Shown: positions 30,564-39,293 of the stretch, piece after piece | How the letters are laid out: every line of letters starts with the position of its first letter | Numbering within the stretch: position 1 is the first letter of the stretch | Origin: Enterobacter sp. RHBSTW-00175 | GTDB taxonomy: Bacteria; Pseudomonadota; Gammaproteobacteria; Enterobacterales; Enterobacteriaceae | Direction: 5' to 3' | Assembly (NCBI RefSeq): GCF_013927005.1 | Contig: NZ_CP055930.1 | Coordinates: 1,054,001 to 1,118,000 of the forward strand | DNA length: 64,000 bases | The notes under the pieces: model-generated | Databases searched by the model: none | Told to the model about the DNA's origin: nothing | What the model saw: only the letters and a program-made list of their open reading frames with translations | Program-made: the position numbers and the translations under genes

Positions 30564-31991
30564 TTACTTCCATTCATCGTCAATACAGAGCGTGAGCACG
30601 CGCGCCTCGCGCAGTTGCCGGAACCAGGCGGCCGACTTTTTGGCGCGTCGGGCGCGGTTGTCCTCCAGAGCGATCTCAATCAATCCATAGCGATTTTTGA
30701 ATGCATTCATGGGCGAGACGTTGTCCGTGAACGCCCACAGCATAAAGCCGTGACAGTTTGCCCCCTCTTCCCGCGCCAGTAGCGTGTAGTAGAGATGTTC
30801 GCTGATAAATTCGATACGGTAATTGTCTTCGATAATGCCATCACGATTGCGGAACTGCGCTTCGTTCTCAACGCCCATACCGCTTTCCGCCACAAACCAA
30901 CTGATGTTGCGATAGTCGTTTTTAATACGCATCGCCATGTCATAAATAATGCGCGGGTAGATTTCCCAACCGCGGGATTTGTTCATCCGCCGCCCCGGCA
31001 GTTCAAACGGCTCATAATAGTATGCCGGGTGGAAAGGTGTTTCCGGGTGCCAGGAGCGGGATGGCGCTTTCACCCGGTGCGGGTAATAGAGGTTGATCCC
31101 CAGCTCATCAACGGTGTTGTCGGCAATCAGCGCCAGCTCTTCTGGCGTGTAATCCCACTGAACCTGGTGTTGCTCCAGCAGGGTAAAAAGCGCCTGCGGG
31201 TAATGCCCGTGCACCAGCGGGTCAAGGAATACGCGGTTATAAAACAGATCGTACATTTCGGCGGCGCGCACATCATGCGGCGCACGCGAGCGCGGATAGG
31301 TCACTTCCGGGTTAAGAATGCAGCCCACCGAGCCGTGATAACCTTTCTCGCGGAACAGCTTCACCACCTTCGCTGTCGCCAGCACTTTATGGTGGTTCCA
31401 CTGCATCCAGGTACTGGTGTTCTGCTCATAGGGCCAGCGCAGCGCATCGAGGTAAACGCGGGTCTGCACTACAATCGGCTCGTTGAAGCTAAACCAGCGC
31501 GTCACTTTTGTGTGGTAGCGCTCAAACACTTTTTCAGCGTAACGCACAAACAGCTCGACAACATGCTTTGACCCCCAGCCACCGTAGGTTTCCAGCAGCA
31601 CGCCGGGTAGCTCGTAATGCTCCAGGCAGATCATCGGTTCGATCCCCTGACGGTGCATTTCGTCAAACAGGGCGTCGTAATAGGCCGCGTACTCTTCGTC
31701 CACAGTCGCGTTTTCGTAGTCGGTCAAAAAACGCGACCAGTTGATCGAGGTGCGATAGTGCGTCAACCCCGCCTGTTTCATCAGCGCGACATCTTCACGA
31801 TACCGGTTGATAAAATCGGTCGCCACCGACGGGCCATAGCCGTTATGCCAGACGTGGCGATCGTTTTTATACCAGAGGTCGAGCCAGGAGTCCTGCCCCG
31901 CCTTCTTGCCGCTCCAGCCTTCCGTCTGCCAGGCAGATGCCGCCGCCCCCAGGATAAAATCTTTCGGTATTGCTATCTGTTTGGTGCTCAT
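30564..31991 (-). CDS. Glycoside hydrolase family 1, probable 6-phospho-beta-glucosidase
   Basis: A 475-residue GH1 TIM barrel. The acid/base glutamate is in WFSFNEPIV and the nucleophile glutamate in WFVAESGMGVEN, where the usual ENG is ESG. It opens with FILGAAASAWQTEG. I set the start at ATG 31991, which has AGGA upstream and lies seven bases after the PTS permease stop; the open frame extends 17 codons further but into that gene. Coupling to a PTS IIC implies that the substrate is a phosphorylated beta-glucoside. The precise sugar (cellobiose, arbutin, salicin or other) cannot be read from sequence. Confidence 0.85.
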   Translation of the reverse strand: MSTKQIAIPKDFILGAAASAWQTEGWSGKKAGQDSWLDLWYKNDRHVWHNGYGPSVATDFINRYREDVALMKQAGLTHYRTSINWSRFLTDYENATVDEEYAAYYDALFDEMHRQGIEPMICLEHYELPGVLLETYGGWGSKHVVELFVRYAEKVFERYHTKVTRWFSFNEPIVVQTRVYLDALRWPYEQNTSTWMQWNHHKVLATAKVVKLFREKGYHGSVGCILNPEVTYPRSRAPHDVRAAEMYDLFYNRVFLDPLVHGHYPQALFTLLEQHQVQWDYTPEELALIADNTVDELGINLYYPHRVKAPSRSWHPETPFHPAYYYEPFELPGRRMNKSRGWEIYPRIIYDMAMRIKNDYRNISWFVAESGMGVENEAQFRNRDGIIEDNYRIEFISEHLYYTLLAREEGANCHGFMLWAFTDNVSPMNAFKNRYGLIEIALEDNRARRAKKSAAWFRQLREARVLTLCIDDEWK

Positions 31992-31998
31992 CAGATCC

Positions 31999-33324
31999 TC
32001 ACGCGTTGTTGGTGGCTTGTTGCAATGCAGCCTGTTCAGCACGGCGGGAAGCGATCTTCACAAACGGCAGGTAAATAATCACGGCCGTTACAATACAGAT
32101 AAGCTGAGTGACAACCGCCCCCATTGAGCCCGCAGTTGAAAGCCAGGCGTTAATCAGCGGCGGCGTGGTCCAGGGCACCATCACCACAGCTTTTCCGGCA
32201 AAGCCAGTAGCCGTTGCGAAATACCCGATGGAGCCTGTCACCAGTGGGGTGATGATGAACGGGATCGCCAGGATCGGGTTAAGCATGATAGGCATCCCGA
32301 AAATCACCGGTTCATTGATGTTAAAGAGGCCAGGGCCGATGGAAAGCTTGGCTATCTCTTTCATCTCTTTGCGTTTAGTGGCAATCATCACCGCAATCAG
32401 CAGACCAATGGTTAAACCGGAACCCCCAATGCTCATATACACATCCCAGAACGGCATGGTGATGATGTTCGGGACCTCTTTTCCCTGCTCAAATGCGCTC
32501 ATGTTGACGGTGATCGCCCCCAGAAGCAGCGGTTCGCGGATCGGTTTGATCATCTGGTTGCCGTGAATACCGATAACCCAGAACAGCTGAGCCACAAACA
32601 TCAGCAGAAGAATACCCGGCAGGCTTTGTACCACGCGCTCCAGCGGTTGTTGCACCACCTGATAGACCGCATCGTAAAGGTACATGCCGGTAATTTGGTG
32701 GAAAACGAAGCCAAACGTCGCGATAGCGGTAGTGGTAATGATGGCAGGGATCAGCGCCGAGAAGGACGCCGCCACGTTAGGCGGCACTGTGTCCGGCATC
32801 CGAATCTTCAGGCCTTTGCGGTTTTCCAGCCAGCAGTAAATCTCAACGGAAAGAATGGCAATAAACATGCCGAGGAACAAACTGCGGGTATCCGAGAACT
32901 GGCGCAGCAGCACGTCTTTCACCACATGCATCTGCCCGTCGACCATCATTTCAACCGTCGTCGGCGTAACACAGATAAAGCAGATCACCGCCAGCAAACC
33001 CGGGAAGAGCGATTTGATCCCGTTGATACGCCCCAGCTCAATACCGATTAAAAAAACCGCACCGATGTTCAGAAAGTTCAGGGTGGCGTAGTTAATCGCA
33101 CTGGTAATCGGTTTTAGCGCGGCGAGAAAAGAGAGCGATTCGAAGCTCGCCAGGCCATTTTTCGGATCCAGCACCATGTTGGAGATCAGCACAGAGAATG
33201 CGCCAACGATGATGACCGGCATTAAGGTAATAAAGGAGGACTTGATCGCCATGATATAGCGATAGCTATTGAATTTGGTGGCGAAACTGCCCAGAGCGTC
33301 GATCAGTTTTTCCTGCAATGCCAT
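31999..33324 (-). CDS. PTS sugar transporter subunit IIC, lactose/cellobiose family
   Basis: A 441-residue membrane permease with about ten segments, belonging to the EIIC of the lactose-diacetylchitobiose-cellobiose family. Typical stretches are LFNINEPVIFGMPIMLNPIL (sugar-binding loop) and GIHGNQMIKPI. No IIA or IIB gene occurs in the window, so phosphorylation must use components encoded elsewhere, for example chitobiose-type IIA and IIB. It is first in a minus-strand transcript with the GH1 gene and faces a LacI-type regulator across 299 bp. Confidence 0.9.
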   Translation of the reverse strand: MALQEKLIDALGSFATKFNSYRYIMAIKSSFITLMPVIIVGAFSVLISNMVLDPKNGLASFESLSFLAALKPITSAINYATLNFLNIGAVFLIGIELGRINGIKSLFPGLLAVICFICVTPTTVEMMVDGQMHVVKDVLLRQFSDTRSLFLGMFIAILSVEIYCWLENRKGLKIRMPDTVPPNVAASFSALIPAIITTTAIATFGFVFHQITGMYLYDAVYQVVQQPLERVVQSLPGILLLMFVAQLFWVIGIHGNQMIKPIREPLLLGAITVNMSAFEQGKEVPNIITMPFWDVYMSIGGSGLTIGLLIAVMIATKRKEMKEIAKLSIGPGLFNINEPVIFGMPIMLNPILAIPFIITPLVTGSIGYFATATGFAGKAVVMVPWTTPPLINAWLSTAGSMGAVVTQLICIVTAVIIYLPFVKIASRRAEQAALQQATNNA

Positions 33325-33623
33325 AGGGTAATACCTCAGTGAAGGGCTTTTATTGGAGTAGATCTACAGCCGCCTGTTATTGGCATACCAAAAATAGCTT
33401 TCTGGTGTTATTCGTTCTGTGATTAATCTCCCATCATGACAACAGGTATTCCAAATCATGATTTACAACCACTTTGGCATGCCACTTATTCCGTTTTATG
33501 CTGTTGTGATAGCCCGTTGCCAAAAAGCGTGATCGTGGTGGGGATTTTGCCTTCGCCGCTGCACATATGTGCCTGAGTGTCTGTGATAAACTGCGGACGA
33601 TTACGTGAAAGCAGGAATTTCTA
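33325..33623. promoter_or_regulatory. Divergent promoter region of the beta-glucoside cassette
   Basis: This 299-bp gap separates the PTS gene from the LacI-type regulator. I could not find a convincing LacI-type palindrome or a full CRP site by eye. The short TCTGTGATAAACTGCG near 33578 has one CRP half-site. No protein-coding frame of note is present. Confidence 0.35.
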
Positions 33624-34640
33624 ATGGCAACAATGCTGGATGTCTCATTACGCGCTGGTGTTTCAAAAGCCACAGTCTCACGCGTGTTGAACGGCACAGG
33701 TCAGGTAAAAGAAAGCACGCGCAAGCAGGTGTTTAAGGCAATGGAAGAGTTAGGTTATCGGCCGAACTTTCTTGCGCGCTCGCTGGCGAACCAGACCAGC
33801 AACAGCATTGGTCTGGTGGTGTCGACATTTGACGGTTTTTACTTCGGACGCCTGTTACAGCAGGCATCGCGACAAACGGAAACGCACGGCAAGCAGTTGA
33901 TCGTCACCGACGGTCACGATGCCCCCGAACAGGAAGAGATGGCCGTGCAAATGCTGGCAGACCGCAAATGCGATGCCATCGTGCTTTATACCCGCTACAT
34001 GAGCGAAAAAGCGATCATGAAGCTCATCCATTCCGTGCAAACGCCGCTGGTGATCATCAACCGCGAAGTGAGCCAGGCGGCGGACCGCTGTGTGTTCTTC
34101 GAACAACAGGATGCCGCCTTTAAAGCCGTGGATTATTTGATAAGTCAGGGCCACCGCGAGATTGCCTGTATCACCGTTCCGATCCACACGCCAACCGGTA
34201 AGGCGCGCCTGATGGGGTATCGCAAGGCACTGGAAAAGCACGGAATTGTCTGGGACGATCGTCGGGTGAAATATGGCGATGCAGGAATGACGCGGGGATA
34301 TGAGCTGTGCAAAGAGCTCATCACTGAAAACGTGCCGTTTAGCGCGCTTTTCGCCTGTAACGACGATATGGCTCTGGGTGCGTCTAAGGCGTTACATCAG
34401 GCCGGGCTGCGTATTCCTCAGGATATTTCGCTGTTTGGTTTTGATGATGCGCCGAGTGCGAAGTGGCTGGAGCCTGCGCTCTCTTCGGTCTATTTGCCTA
34501 TCGATAATATGATAGTGACGGCTATCGATCAGGCGATCCGGCTGGCAAAAAACCAGCCGGTCGAAACGATCCCGCCGTTTACCGGCACGCTGGTGTTGCG
34601 CGACTCAGTAACCACGGGCCCGTATTTTCACTCAAAATAG
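33624..34640 (+). CDS. LacI family transcriptional regulator (AscG-like)
   Basis: A 338-residue repressor with an N-terminal helix-turn-helix (MLDVSLRAGVSKATVSRVLN, residues 4-23), hinge (LARSLANQ) and sugar-binding core (ACNDDMALGASKALHQAG, LFGFDDAPSAKWLEPALSSV). It resembles AscG, the repressor of an aryl-beta-glucoside PTS operon, and is divergent from the PTS/GH1 genes, so it is their likely repressor. Its last nine bases overlap the convergent lysA. Confidence 0.88.
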   Translation: MATMLDVSLRAGVSKATVSRVLNGTGQVKESTRKQVFKAMEELGYRPNFLARSLANQTSNSIGLVVSTFDGFYFGRLLQQASRQTETHGKQLIVTDGHDAPEQEEMAVQMLADRKCDAIVLYTRYMSEKAIMKLIHSVQTPLVIINREVSQAADRCVFFEQQDAAFKAVDYLISQGHREIACITVPIHTPTGKARLMGYRKALEKHGIVWDDRRVKYGDAGMTRGYELCKELITENVPFSALFACNDDMALGASKALHQAGLRIPQDISLFGFDDAPSAKWLEPALSSVYLPIDNMIVTAIDQAIRLAKNQPVETIPPFTGTLVLRDSVTTGPYFHSK

Positions 34641-35894
34641 TTCCAGCGCCAGCAGTTCCTGAATGGTCTGGCGGCGGCGAATCAGCCGCGCCACACCATT
34701 ATCGAACAGCACTTCCGGCAGCAGCGGGCGGCTGTTGTAGTTCGAGGACATTGACGCCCCGTACGCTCCGGTATCATGCAGCACCAGATAATCACCCGGT
34801 TTCACTTCAGGCAGCGCGCGGGTTTCCACTTTACCGCCCTCCTGCTGAGTAAACACATCGCCCGATTCGCACAGCGGGCCTGCCACTACAGTTTCAACCC
34901 GCGGAGCCTGCGTTAAATCGCGGCCATCTGCGGCCAGCGCGGTAATGTGGTGGTAACTGCCGTACATGGCCGGGCGCATCAGATCGCTAAAGCCTGCATC
35001 AATCAGCACAAAGTGACGTGACCCCATCTCTTTCACGCTACGAACCTGCGACACCAGCACGCCAGACTCCGCCACCAGGAAACGACCCGGTTCGATTTCC
35101 AGCTTCACCGCATGCCCCAGATGGGCGGCAATTTTATCGCGCGCCGCGCTCCACAGGCCGTAATAGTGATCGGTATCAATCGCCTCTTCGCCTTCACGAT
35201 ATGGAATAGACAGGCCGCCACCGGCGGAGATCGCCTCCATACCCTGACCAAAATCAATAACCTGGCGCACCATCGCGCCACATACTTGCTCCAGGTGACC
35301 GTAATCGACACCGGAACCAATATGCATATGAATACCCACCAGCTCCAGGCTGTAGCGCTGTATCACTTCAAGCGCCGCGGGCAGATCGGTATACCAGATC
35401 CCGTGTTTGCTGTTTTCACCGCCGGTATTGGTTTTTTGGCTGTGACCGTGGCCAAAACCCGGGTTCACGCGCAGCCATACGCGATGACCAGGAGAAACCT
35501 GACCGAGCTGCTCCAGCATATCCACCGAACCTGCATTAACCGGAATCCGCAGTTCATGTACGCGGGCAAGTGTAGGTTCATCAATCAAGTCAGCCGTGAA
35601 CACAATGGCATCGCTGTCGCTCTTCGGATCGTATCCGGCCGCCAGCGCGCGTTCAATTTCACCCAGAGAAACCGAATCGACCTTCACCCCCTGCTCACGC
35701 ATCAGGCGCAAAATATGGATATTCGAGCAGGCTTTCTGAGCAAAACGCACCACGTCAAACTGATGTAGCGCGGCAATCTTTTCGCGGACGATCTGCGCGT
35801 CGTAGACCCACACAGGGCAGCCAAATTCGGCTGGCAGGCGCAGTAAATTATCGGCGTTCAAATCGGTATCAGTCTGGTTAAGCGGGCGTGGCAT
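34632..35894 (-). CDS. lysA: Diaminopimelate decarboxylase LysA
   Basis: PLP enzyme for the last step of lysine synthesis, meso-diaminopimelate to lysine plus CO2. The 420 residues are a fold-type III barrel with the PLP lysine in RFAQKACSNIHIL (about residue 54), the glycine loop HMHIGSG and the C-terminal catalytic stretch GPLCESGDVF. It is divergent from its activator gene lysR, which is the normal arrangement. Confidence 0.97.
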   Translation of the reverse strand: MPRPLNQTDTDLNADNLLRLPAEFGCPVWVYDAQIVREKIAALHQFDVVRFAQKACSNIHILRLMREQGVKVDSVSLGEIERALAAGYDPKSDSDAIVFTADLIDEPTLARVHELRIPVNAGSVDMLEQLGQVSPGHRVWLRVNPGFGHGHSQKTNTGGENSKHGIWYTDLPAALEVIQRYSLELVGIHMHIGSGVDYGHLEQVCGAMVRQVIDFGQGMEAISAGGGLSIPYREGEEAIDTDHYYGLWSAARDKIAAHLGHAVKLEIEPGRFLVAESGVLVSQVRSVKEMGSRHFVLIDAGFSDLMRPAMYGSYHHITALAADGRDLTQAPRVETVVAGPLCESGDVFTQQEGGKVETRALPEVKPGDYLVLHDTGAYGASMSSNYNSRPLLPEVLFDNGVARLIRRRQTIQELLALELF

Positions 35895-36017
35895 GGTCTT
35901 CTCCGGGTGATGTCATTTTTTTATGATTACGCCACAGTGCGAAGAGAATAAAAAATATCGTTTTATCGTGAGTCTATGCAAAAATGATATGGATAACCCT
36001 CAGTCATCAGGTGCCCA

Positions 36018-36950
36018 ATGCCCGCCGTCAACTTACGCCATATCGAGATTTTTCACGCCGTGATGACCACGGGGAATCTCACCGAAGCTGCACTTATGCT
36101 GCATACCTCGCAGCCAACAGTCAGCCGCGAGCTGGCACGCTTTGAGAAAGTGCTGGGGCTGAAGCTGTTTGAACGTACGCGCGGCAGACTGCATCCCACG
36201 GTGCAGGGGTTACGCCTGTTTGAAGAAGTACAGCGATCCTGGTACGGCCTGGACAGGATTGTCAGTGCGGCCGAAAGCCTGCGGGAATTCCGCCAGGGTG
36301 AGCTGTCGATTGTCTGCCTGCCCGTCTTTTCGCAGTCATTTCTGCCCATGCTGCTGCACCCTTTTCTGACGCGCTATCCCGAGGTCAACCTCACCATCGT
36401 GCCGCAAGAGTCGCCACTGCTGGAAGAGTGGCTTTCGGCTCAGCGCCATGATCTCGGCCTGACCGAAACGCTTGTCACCCCTGCGGGAACGCAGCGCACC
36501 GAGTTGCTCTCTTTAGATGAAGTTTGCGTACTGCCAGCAGGGCATCCGTTAGCGCAGAAACAGATCCTGACTCCCGCCGATTTTCAGGGCGAAAATTACA
36601 TTAGTCTTTCGCAGACTGACAGCTACCGGCAGTTACTGGATACCCTGTTTGCCGAGCATCAGGTTAAACGCCGAATGGTGGTCGAGACGCACAGTGCCGC
36701 CTCAATATGTGCGATGGTGCGCGCGGGTGTGGGAATTGCGGTGGTGAATCCCCTAACGGCGCTGGATTATGCCGGAACCGGGATCGTTATCCGCCGTTTT
36801 AGCGTATCCGTTCCTTTTACCGTGAGCCTTATCCGCCCGCTTCACCGCCCGGCATCGGCACTGGTGGATGCCTTCAGTGAACATCTGCAAGGGGGGCTTA
36901 GCACGTTCACTGCAAAACTGGACGATGTGCTTAACAATATGCCCGGCTAA
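36018..36950 (+). CDS. lysR: Transcriptional activator LysR
   Basis: Founding member of the LysR family; it activates lysA when diaminopimelate accumulates and represses itself. The 310 residues have the helix-turn-helix at NLTEAALMLHTSQPTVSREL (about 20-39) and a C-terminal effector domain. The 123-bp gap to lysA holds both promoters. The stop codon sits in the loop of an ATGCCCGGC/GCCGGGCAT hairpin (36939-36961) shared with the convergent flavodoxin gene. Confidence 0.96.
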   Translation: MPAVNLRHIEIFHAVMTTGNLTEAALMLHTSQPTVSRELARFEKVLGLKLFERTRGRLHPTVQGLRLFEEVQRSWYGLDRIVSAAESLREFRQGELSIVCLPVFSQSFLPMLLHPFLTRYPEVNLTIVPQESPLLEEWLSAQRHDLGLTETLVTPAGTQRTELLSLDEVCVLPAGHPLAQKQILTPADFQGENYISLSQTDSYRQLLDTLFAEHQVKRRMVVETHSAASICAMVRAGVGIAVVNPLTALDYAGTGIVIRRFSVSVPFTVSLIRPLHRPASALVDAFSEHLQGGLSTFTAKLDDVLNNMPG

Positions 36951-36961
36951 CTGCCGGGCAT
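36939..36961. terminator. Hairpin at the end of lysR
   Basis: ATGCCCGGC and GCCGGGCAT form a nine-base-pair stem with the lysR TAA stop in the loop. It is almost symmetrical and may end transcripts from both directions, though no T-run longer than two follows. Confidence 0.5.
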
Positions 36962-36969
36962 TCGTCAAT

Positions 36970-37518
36970 TCAGTTGAAACGTTTCGCGACAGAAGCTACA
37001 CGCTCACCGAATTTCACTGCAGTTTCCAGATCGCCCGATGCAATCGCACCTGCGTCAGCATCTGACGGAGACTGCACCAGCAGCCCAACAGAACCGCCCA
37101 GGTTGTTGATATCCTGGCGCGTGGCAGCCTGAGTGTTTGACGGTGGCAGACCCAGGCTCACCCAGATACCGCCATGCTGTGAAGCCAGCGTTTGCAGATA
37201 CTGAAGAGACACTTGTTTGTCACCGTTCAGGCTCGCACTGTTGCTAAAGCCCGCAAACACTTTGTCCTGCCAGCTGCGCACAAACCAGGCTTTCGACGTG
37301 GCATCGGCAAACTTCTTGAACTGCCACGGCACACTGCCCATATACGTTGGCGCGCCAAAAATAATCGCCTTCGCATCGTTGAGTTTTTGCCAGTCGCTTT
37401 CCTGAATATCGCCATTGCTATCAATCGCGATCAAATCAGCACGCGCGCCTTCAGCAACCGTTTCAGCTACGCGTTTTGTGTGGCCGTAGCCGGAATAATA
37501 GATAACTACAACGCTCAT
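36970..37518 (-). CDS. Flavodoxin / NAD(P)H-quinone oxidoreductase-like protein (WrbA-like)
   Basis: A 182-residue flavodoxin-fold protein. The FMN phosphate loop is YYSGYGHTKRVAE (about 7-19), and GAPTYMGSVPWQFKKFAD plus the GLPPSN stretch are typical of WrbA-type quinone reductases. It is shorter than WrbA (198). It is divergent from an HxlR-type regulator, a pairing common for quinone or aldehyde stress responses. Substrate is not known. Confidence 0.82.
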   Translation of the reverse strand: MSVVVIYYSGYGHTKRVAETVAEGARADLIAIDSNGDIQESDWQKLNDAKAIIFGAPTYMGSVPWQFKKFADATSKAWFVRSWQDKVFAGFSNSASLNGDKQVSLQYLQTLASQHGGIWVSLGLPPSNTQAATRQDINNLGGSVGLLVQSPSDADAGAIASGDLETAVKFGERVASVAKRFN

Positions 37519-37686
37519 TATGTGTCTCCTGATGGAATATTGCTCAAGAAGTCAAACATTTACGGCTGGGTTGCCATTTTCGGTTCCCTGGTATCAAATA
37601 GAAACCTTACGTCGTTTTATACACGCAAACATTCGCTTGCGTAAGAAGGCACCTTTACCTCACCTGGTTACCTCGAGGGAACCACC

Positions 37687-38085
37687 ATGACTGACGCTGA
37701 AACCGCAACAAAAGAGATGCCACCGTATAATGTGTTCGACGAGCGCTGCCCGACACGCAATGTACTGGCGCGTATCGCCGATAAATGGGCGCTGCTGATC
37801 CTTGCGCGTCTGGAAAACGGACCGATTCGGTTTAATCACCTGCAACGTGAGATTCAGCGGATCACCAAGAAAGTGCTGACCCAGTCGCTGCGTAAGCTGG
37901 AGCGAGACGGCCTGGTTTCGCGAAAAGTGTTTGCCACTGTGCCGGTAACGGTAGAGTACAGCCTGACGCCGCTCGGCCAGGCGCTCACTGAAACCGTCAC
38001 CGTGCTGGCTCACTGGGTAGAAAGTAATATGGATGCCATCGTCGCCGCGCAATCTGCTTATGATGCCGCCAACGAACAAGACTGA
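37687..38085 (+). CDS. HxlR family winged-helix transcriptional regulator
   Basis: A 132-residue MarR-like winged-helix protein of the HxlR family: CPTRNVLARIADKWALLILA, then RFNHLQREIQRITKKVLTQS and LRKLERDGLVSRK. The N-terminal cysteine (in DERCPTRN) is the conserved thiol that senses electrophiles in several family members. It is divergent from the flavodoxin gene across 168 bp and probably controls it. A GCCGGGCAAGCCCGGC hairpin follows the stop. Confidence 0.88.
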   Translation: MTDAETATKEMPPYNVFDERCPTRNVLARIADKWALLILARLENGPIRFNHLQREIQRITKKVLTQSLRKLERDGLVSRKVFATVPVTVEYSLTPLGQALTETVTVLAHWVESNMDAIVAAQSAYDAANEQD

Positions 38086-38108
38086 GCCGGGCAAGCCCGG
38101 CTTTGTGC
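38086..38108 (+). terminator. Hairpin after the HxlR gene
   Basis: AGCCGGGC AA GCCCGGCT followed by TTGTGCT immediately after the stop codon. The stem is strong but the T-run short; it also lies at the end of convergent ygeA. Confidence 0.6.
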
Positions 38109-38111
38109 TGC

Positions 38112-38804
38112 TCAGGAGAGCATAAATTCAACGGCATCCGCGGCATGAATGGCTGCCGTGTCAAACACCGGGATCGGGCTGCGCTCAACCGGCACGAGTA
38201 AACCAATCTCTGTACAACCGAAAATAACACCCTCTGCCCCCTGCTGTGCGAGCTTCTCAATCACGCTGACGTAGTACTCGCGCGAGGGTTCGCTGAAGGT
38301 TCCGAGACAAAGCTCCTCAAAGATAATCTGATTAATGCGTGCCCGGTCTGCCTCATCCGGGATCAGGCTTTCAATCCCAAATTCACTGCTCAGTCGCCCA
38401 CGATAAAAATCCTGCTCCATGGTATAGCGGGTTCCCAGCAGCGCCACGCGCGTCATCCCGGAGGCGGTAATCGCGCGCCCGGTGGCATCGGCAATATGCA
38501 GGAACGGCAGCGAACAGCGCGATTCAATGTGTGACGCCACTTTGTGCATGGTGTTGGTACAGAGCAAAATCCCTTCTGCGCCCGCACGCTCCAGCCCCAG
38601 CGCCGCCTGCGCCAGTATCTCGCCGGCTTTATCCCACTCACCGCTCGCCTGGCAGGCTTCTATCTCATGGAAATCAACGCTGTGCAGCAGCAGGCTTGCG
38701 GAGTGCAGCCCGCCAAGACGTTGCTTCACCCCTTCATTAATCAGGCGGTAGTACGGGATGGTCGATTCCCAGCTCATTCCACCTAACAGGCCGATCGTTT
38801 TCAT
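38112..38804 (-). CDS. ygeA: Amino-acid racemase YgeA (aspartate/glutamate racemase family)
   Basis: A 230-residue PLP-independent racemase. It has the two catalytic cysteines in [11 protein letters not shown] and [11 protein letters not shown] and the opening [20 protein letters not shown]. coli YgeA has been reported to act as a broad-range racemase for homoserine and other amino acids. The ATG at 38804 follows AGGAGAAAG and equals the E. coli start; an open extension to 38837 is unlikely. Confidence 0.93.
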   Translation of the reverse strand: MKTIGLLGGMSWESTIPYYRLINEGVKQRLGGLHSASLLLHSVDFHEIEACQASGEWDKAGEILAQAALGLERAGAEGILLCTNTMHKVASHIESRCSLPFLHIADATGRAITASGMTRVALLGTRYTMEQDFYRGRLSSEFGIESLIPDEADRARINQIIFEELCLGTFSEPSREYYVSVIEKLAQQGAEGVIFGCTEIGLLVPVERSPIPVFDTAAIHAADAVEFMLS

Positions 38805-38902
38805 ACTTTCTCCTTTATGTTTCTTCCAGTGAAGCAAACTTGTGATCCTGTTTCCAGTTCTTTGGCTAGCCGTTTCTTTTTACCGCGCGGTGATATAAAT
38901 TA

Positions 38903-38921
38903 AATGAAACATTGTTTCATT
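38903..38921. promoter_or_regulatory. KdgR box in front of kdgF
   Basis: AATGAAACATTGTTTCATT is a perfect 9-1-9 palindrome matching the KdgR operator consensus (AAAC-N3-GTTT core). It ends 18 bp before the kdgF start, so KdgR should shut the gene off when no 2-keto-3-deoxygluconate is present. Confidence 0.9.
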
Positions 38922-38938
38922 ACCTTGCGGGGCTAGAT

Positions 38939-39262
38939 ATGTTTATTTTTCACAAAGAGACAACGCTTGAAGATCTCGGAAACGGCGTGACACGTCGAAT
39001 TCTGGCGCATGACGGAAAGATGATGGCGGTAGAGGTGAATTTCCAGCAGGGCGCCATCGGGCCGATGCATAACCATCCGCACGAGCAGTTAACCTATGTG
39101 CTTTCCGGCGAGTTCGAATTCACCATTGGTGATGAAAAACATGTCGTGACGGCGGGAGACACACTCTATAAAGAGCCGCATATCATGCATGGCTGCGTGT
39201 GCCTGAAACCCGGCACACTGCTTGATACCTTTACGCCTGTGCGCGAAGATTTTCTGCAATAA
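38939..39262 (+). CDS. kdgF: KdgF, cupin for conversion of unsaturated galacturonate to DKI
   Basis: A 107-residue single-cupin protein. KdgF speeds ring opening of 4,5-unsaturated galacturonate to 5-keto-4-deoxyuronate, the substrate of KduI, in the cytoplasm. Cupin motif 1 is MHNHPHEQLTYVLSGEFEF, with metal histidines, and motif 2 is AGDTLYKEPHIMHGC. I chose the ATG at 38939 because a longer frame would start at a TTG inside the KdgR operator. GGGG precedes the ATG. It is followed by a bidirectional terminator shared with fepE. Confidence 0.9.
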   Translation: MFIFHKETTLEDLGNGVTRRILAHDGKMMAVEVNFQQGAIGPMHNHPHEQLTYVLSGEFEFTIGDEKHVVTAGDTLYKEPHIMHGCVCLKPGTLLDTFTPVREDFLQ

Positions 39263-39293
39263 AAAAAGGCGGTGTCACCACCGCCCTTTTATT
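39261..39293. terminator. Bidirectional terminator between kdgF and fepE
   Basis: AAAAAAAGGCGGTG, a TCAC loop and CACCGCCCTTTT form a seven-base-pair GC stem with A-run on the left and T-run on the right, directly between two convergent stop codons. It can work on both strands. Confidence 0.88.

Noticed and set aside
38912..38938. TTG start nine codons upstream for kdgF
   Set aside because: It lies inside the KdgR operator and adds residues absent from the family.
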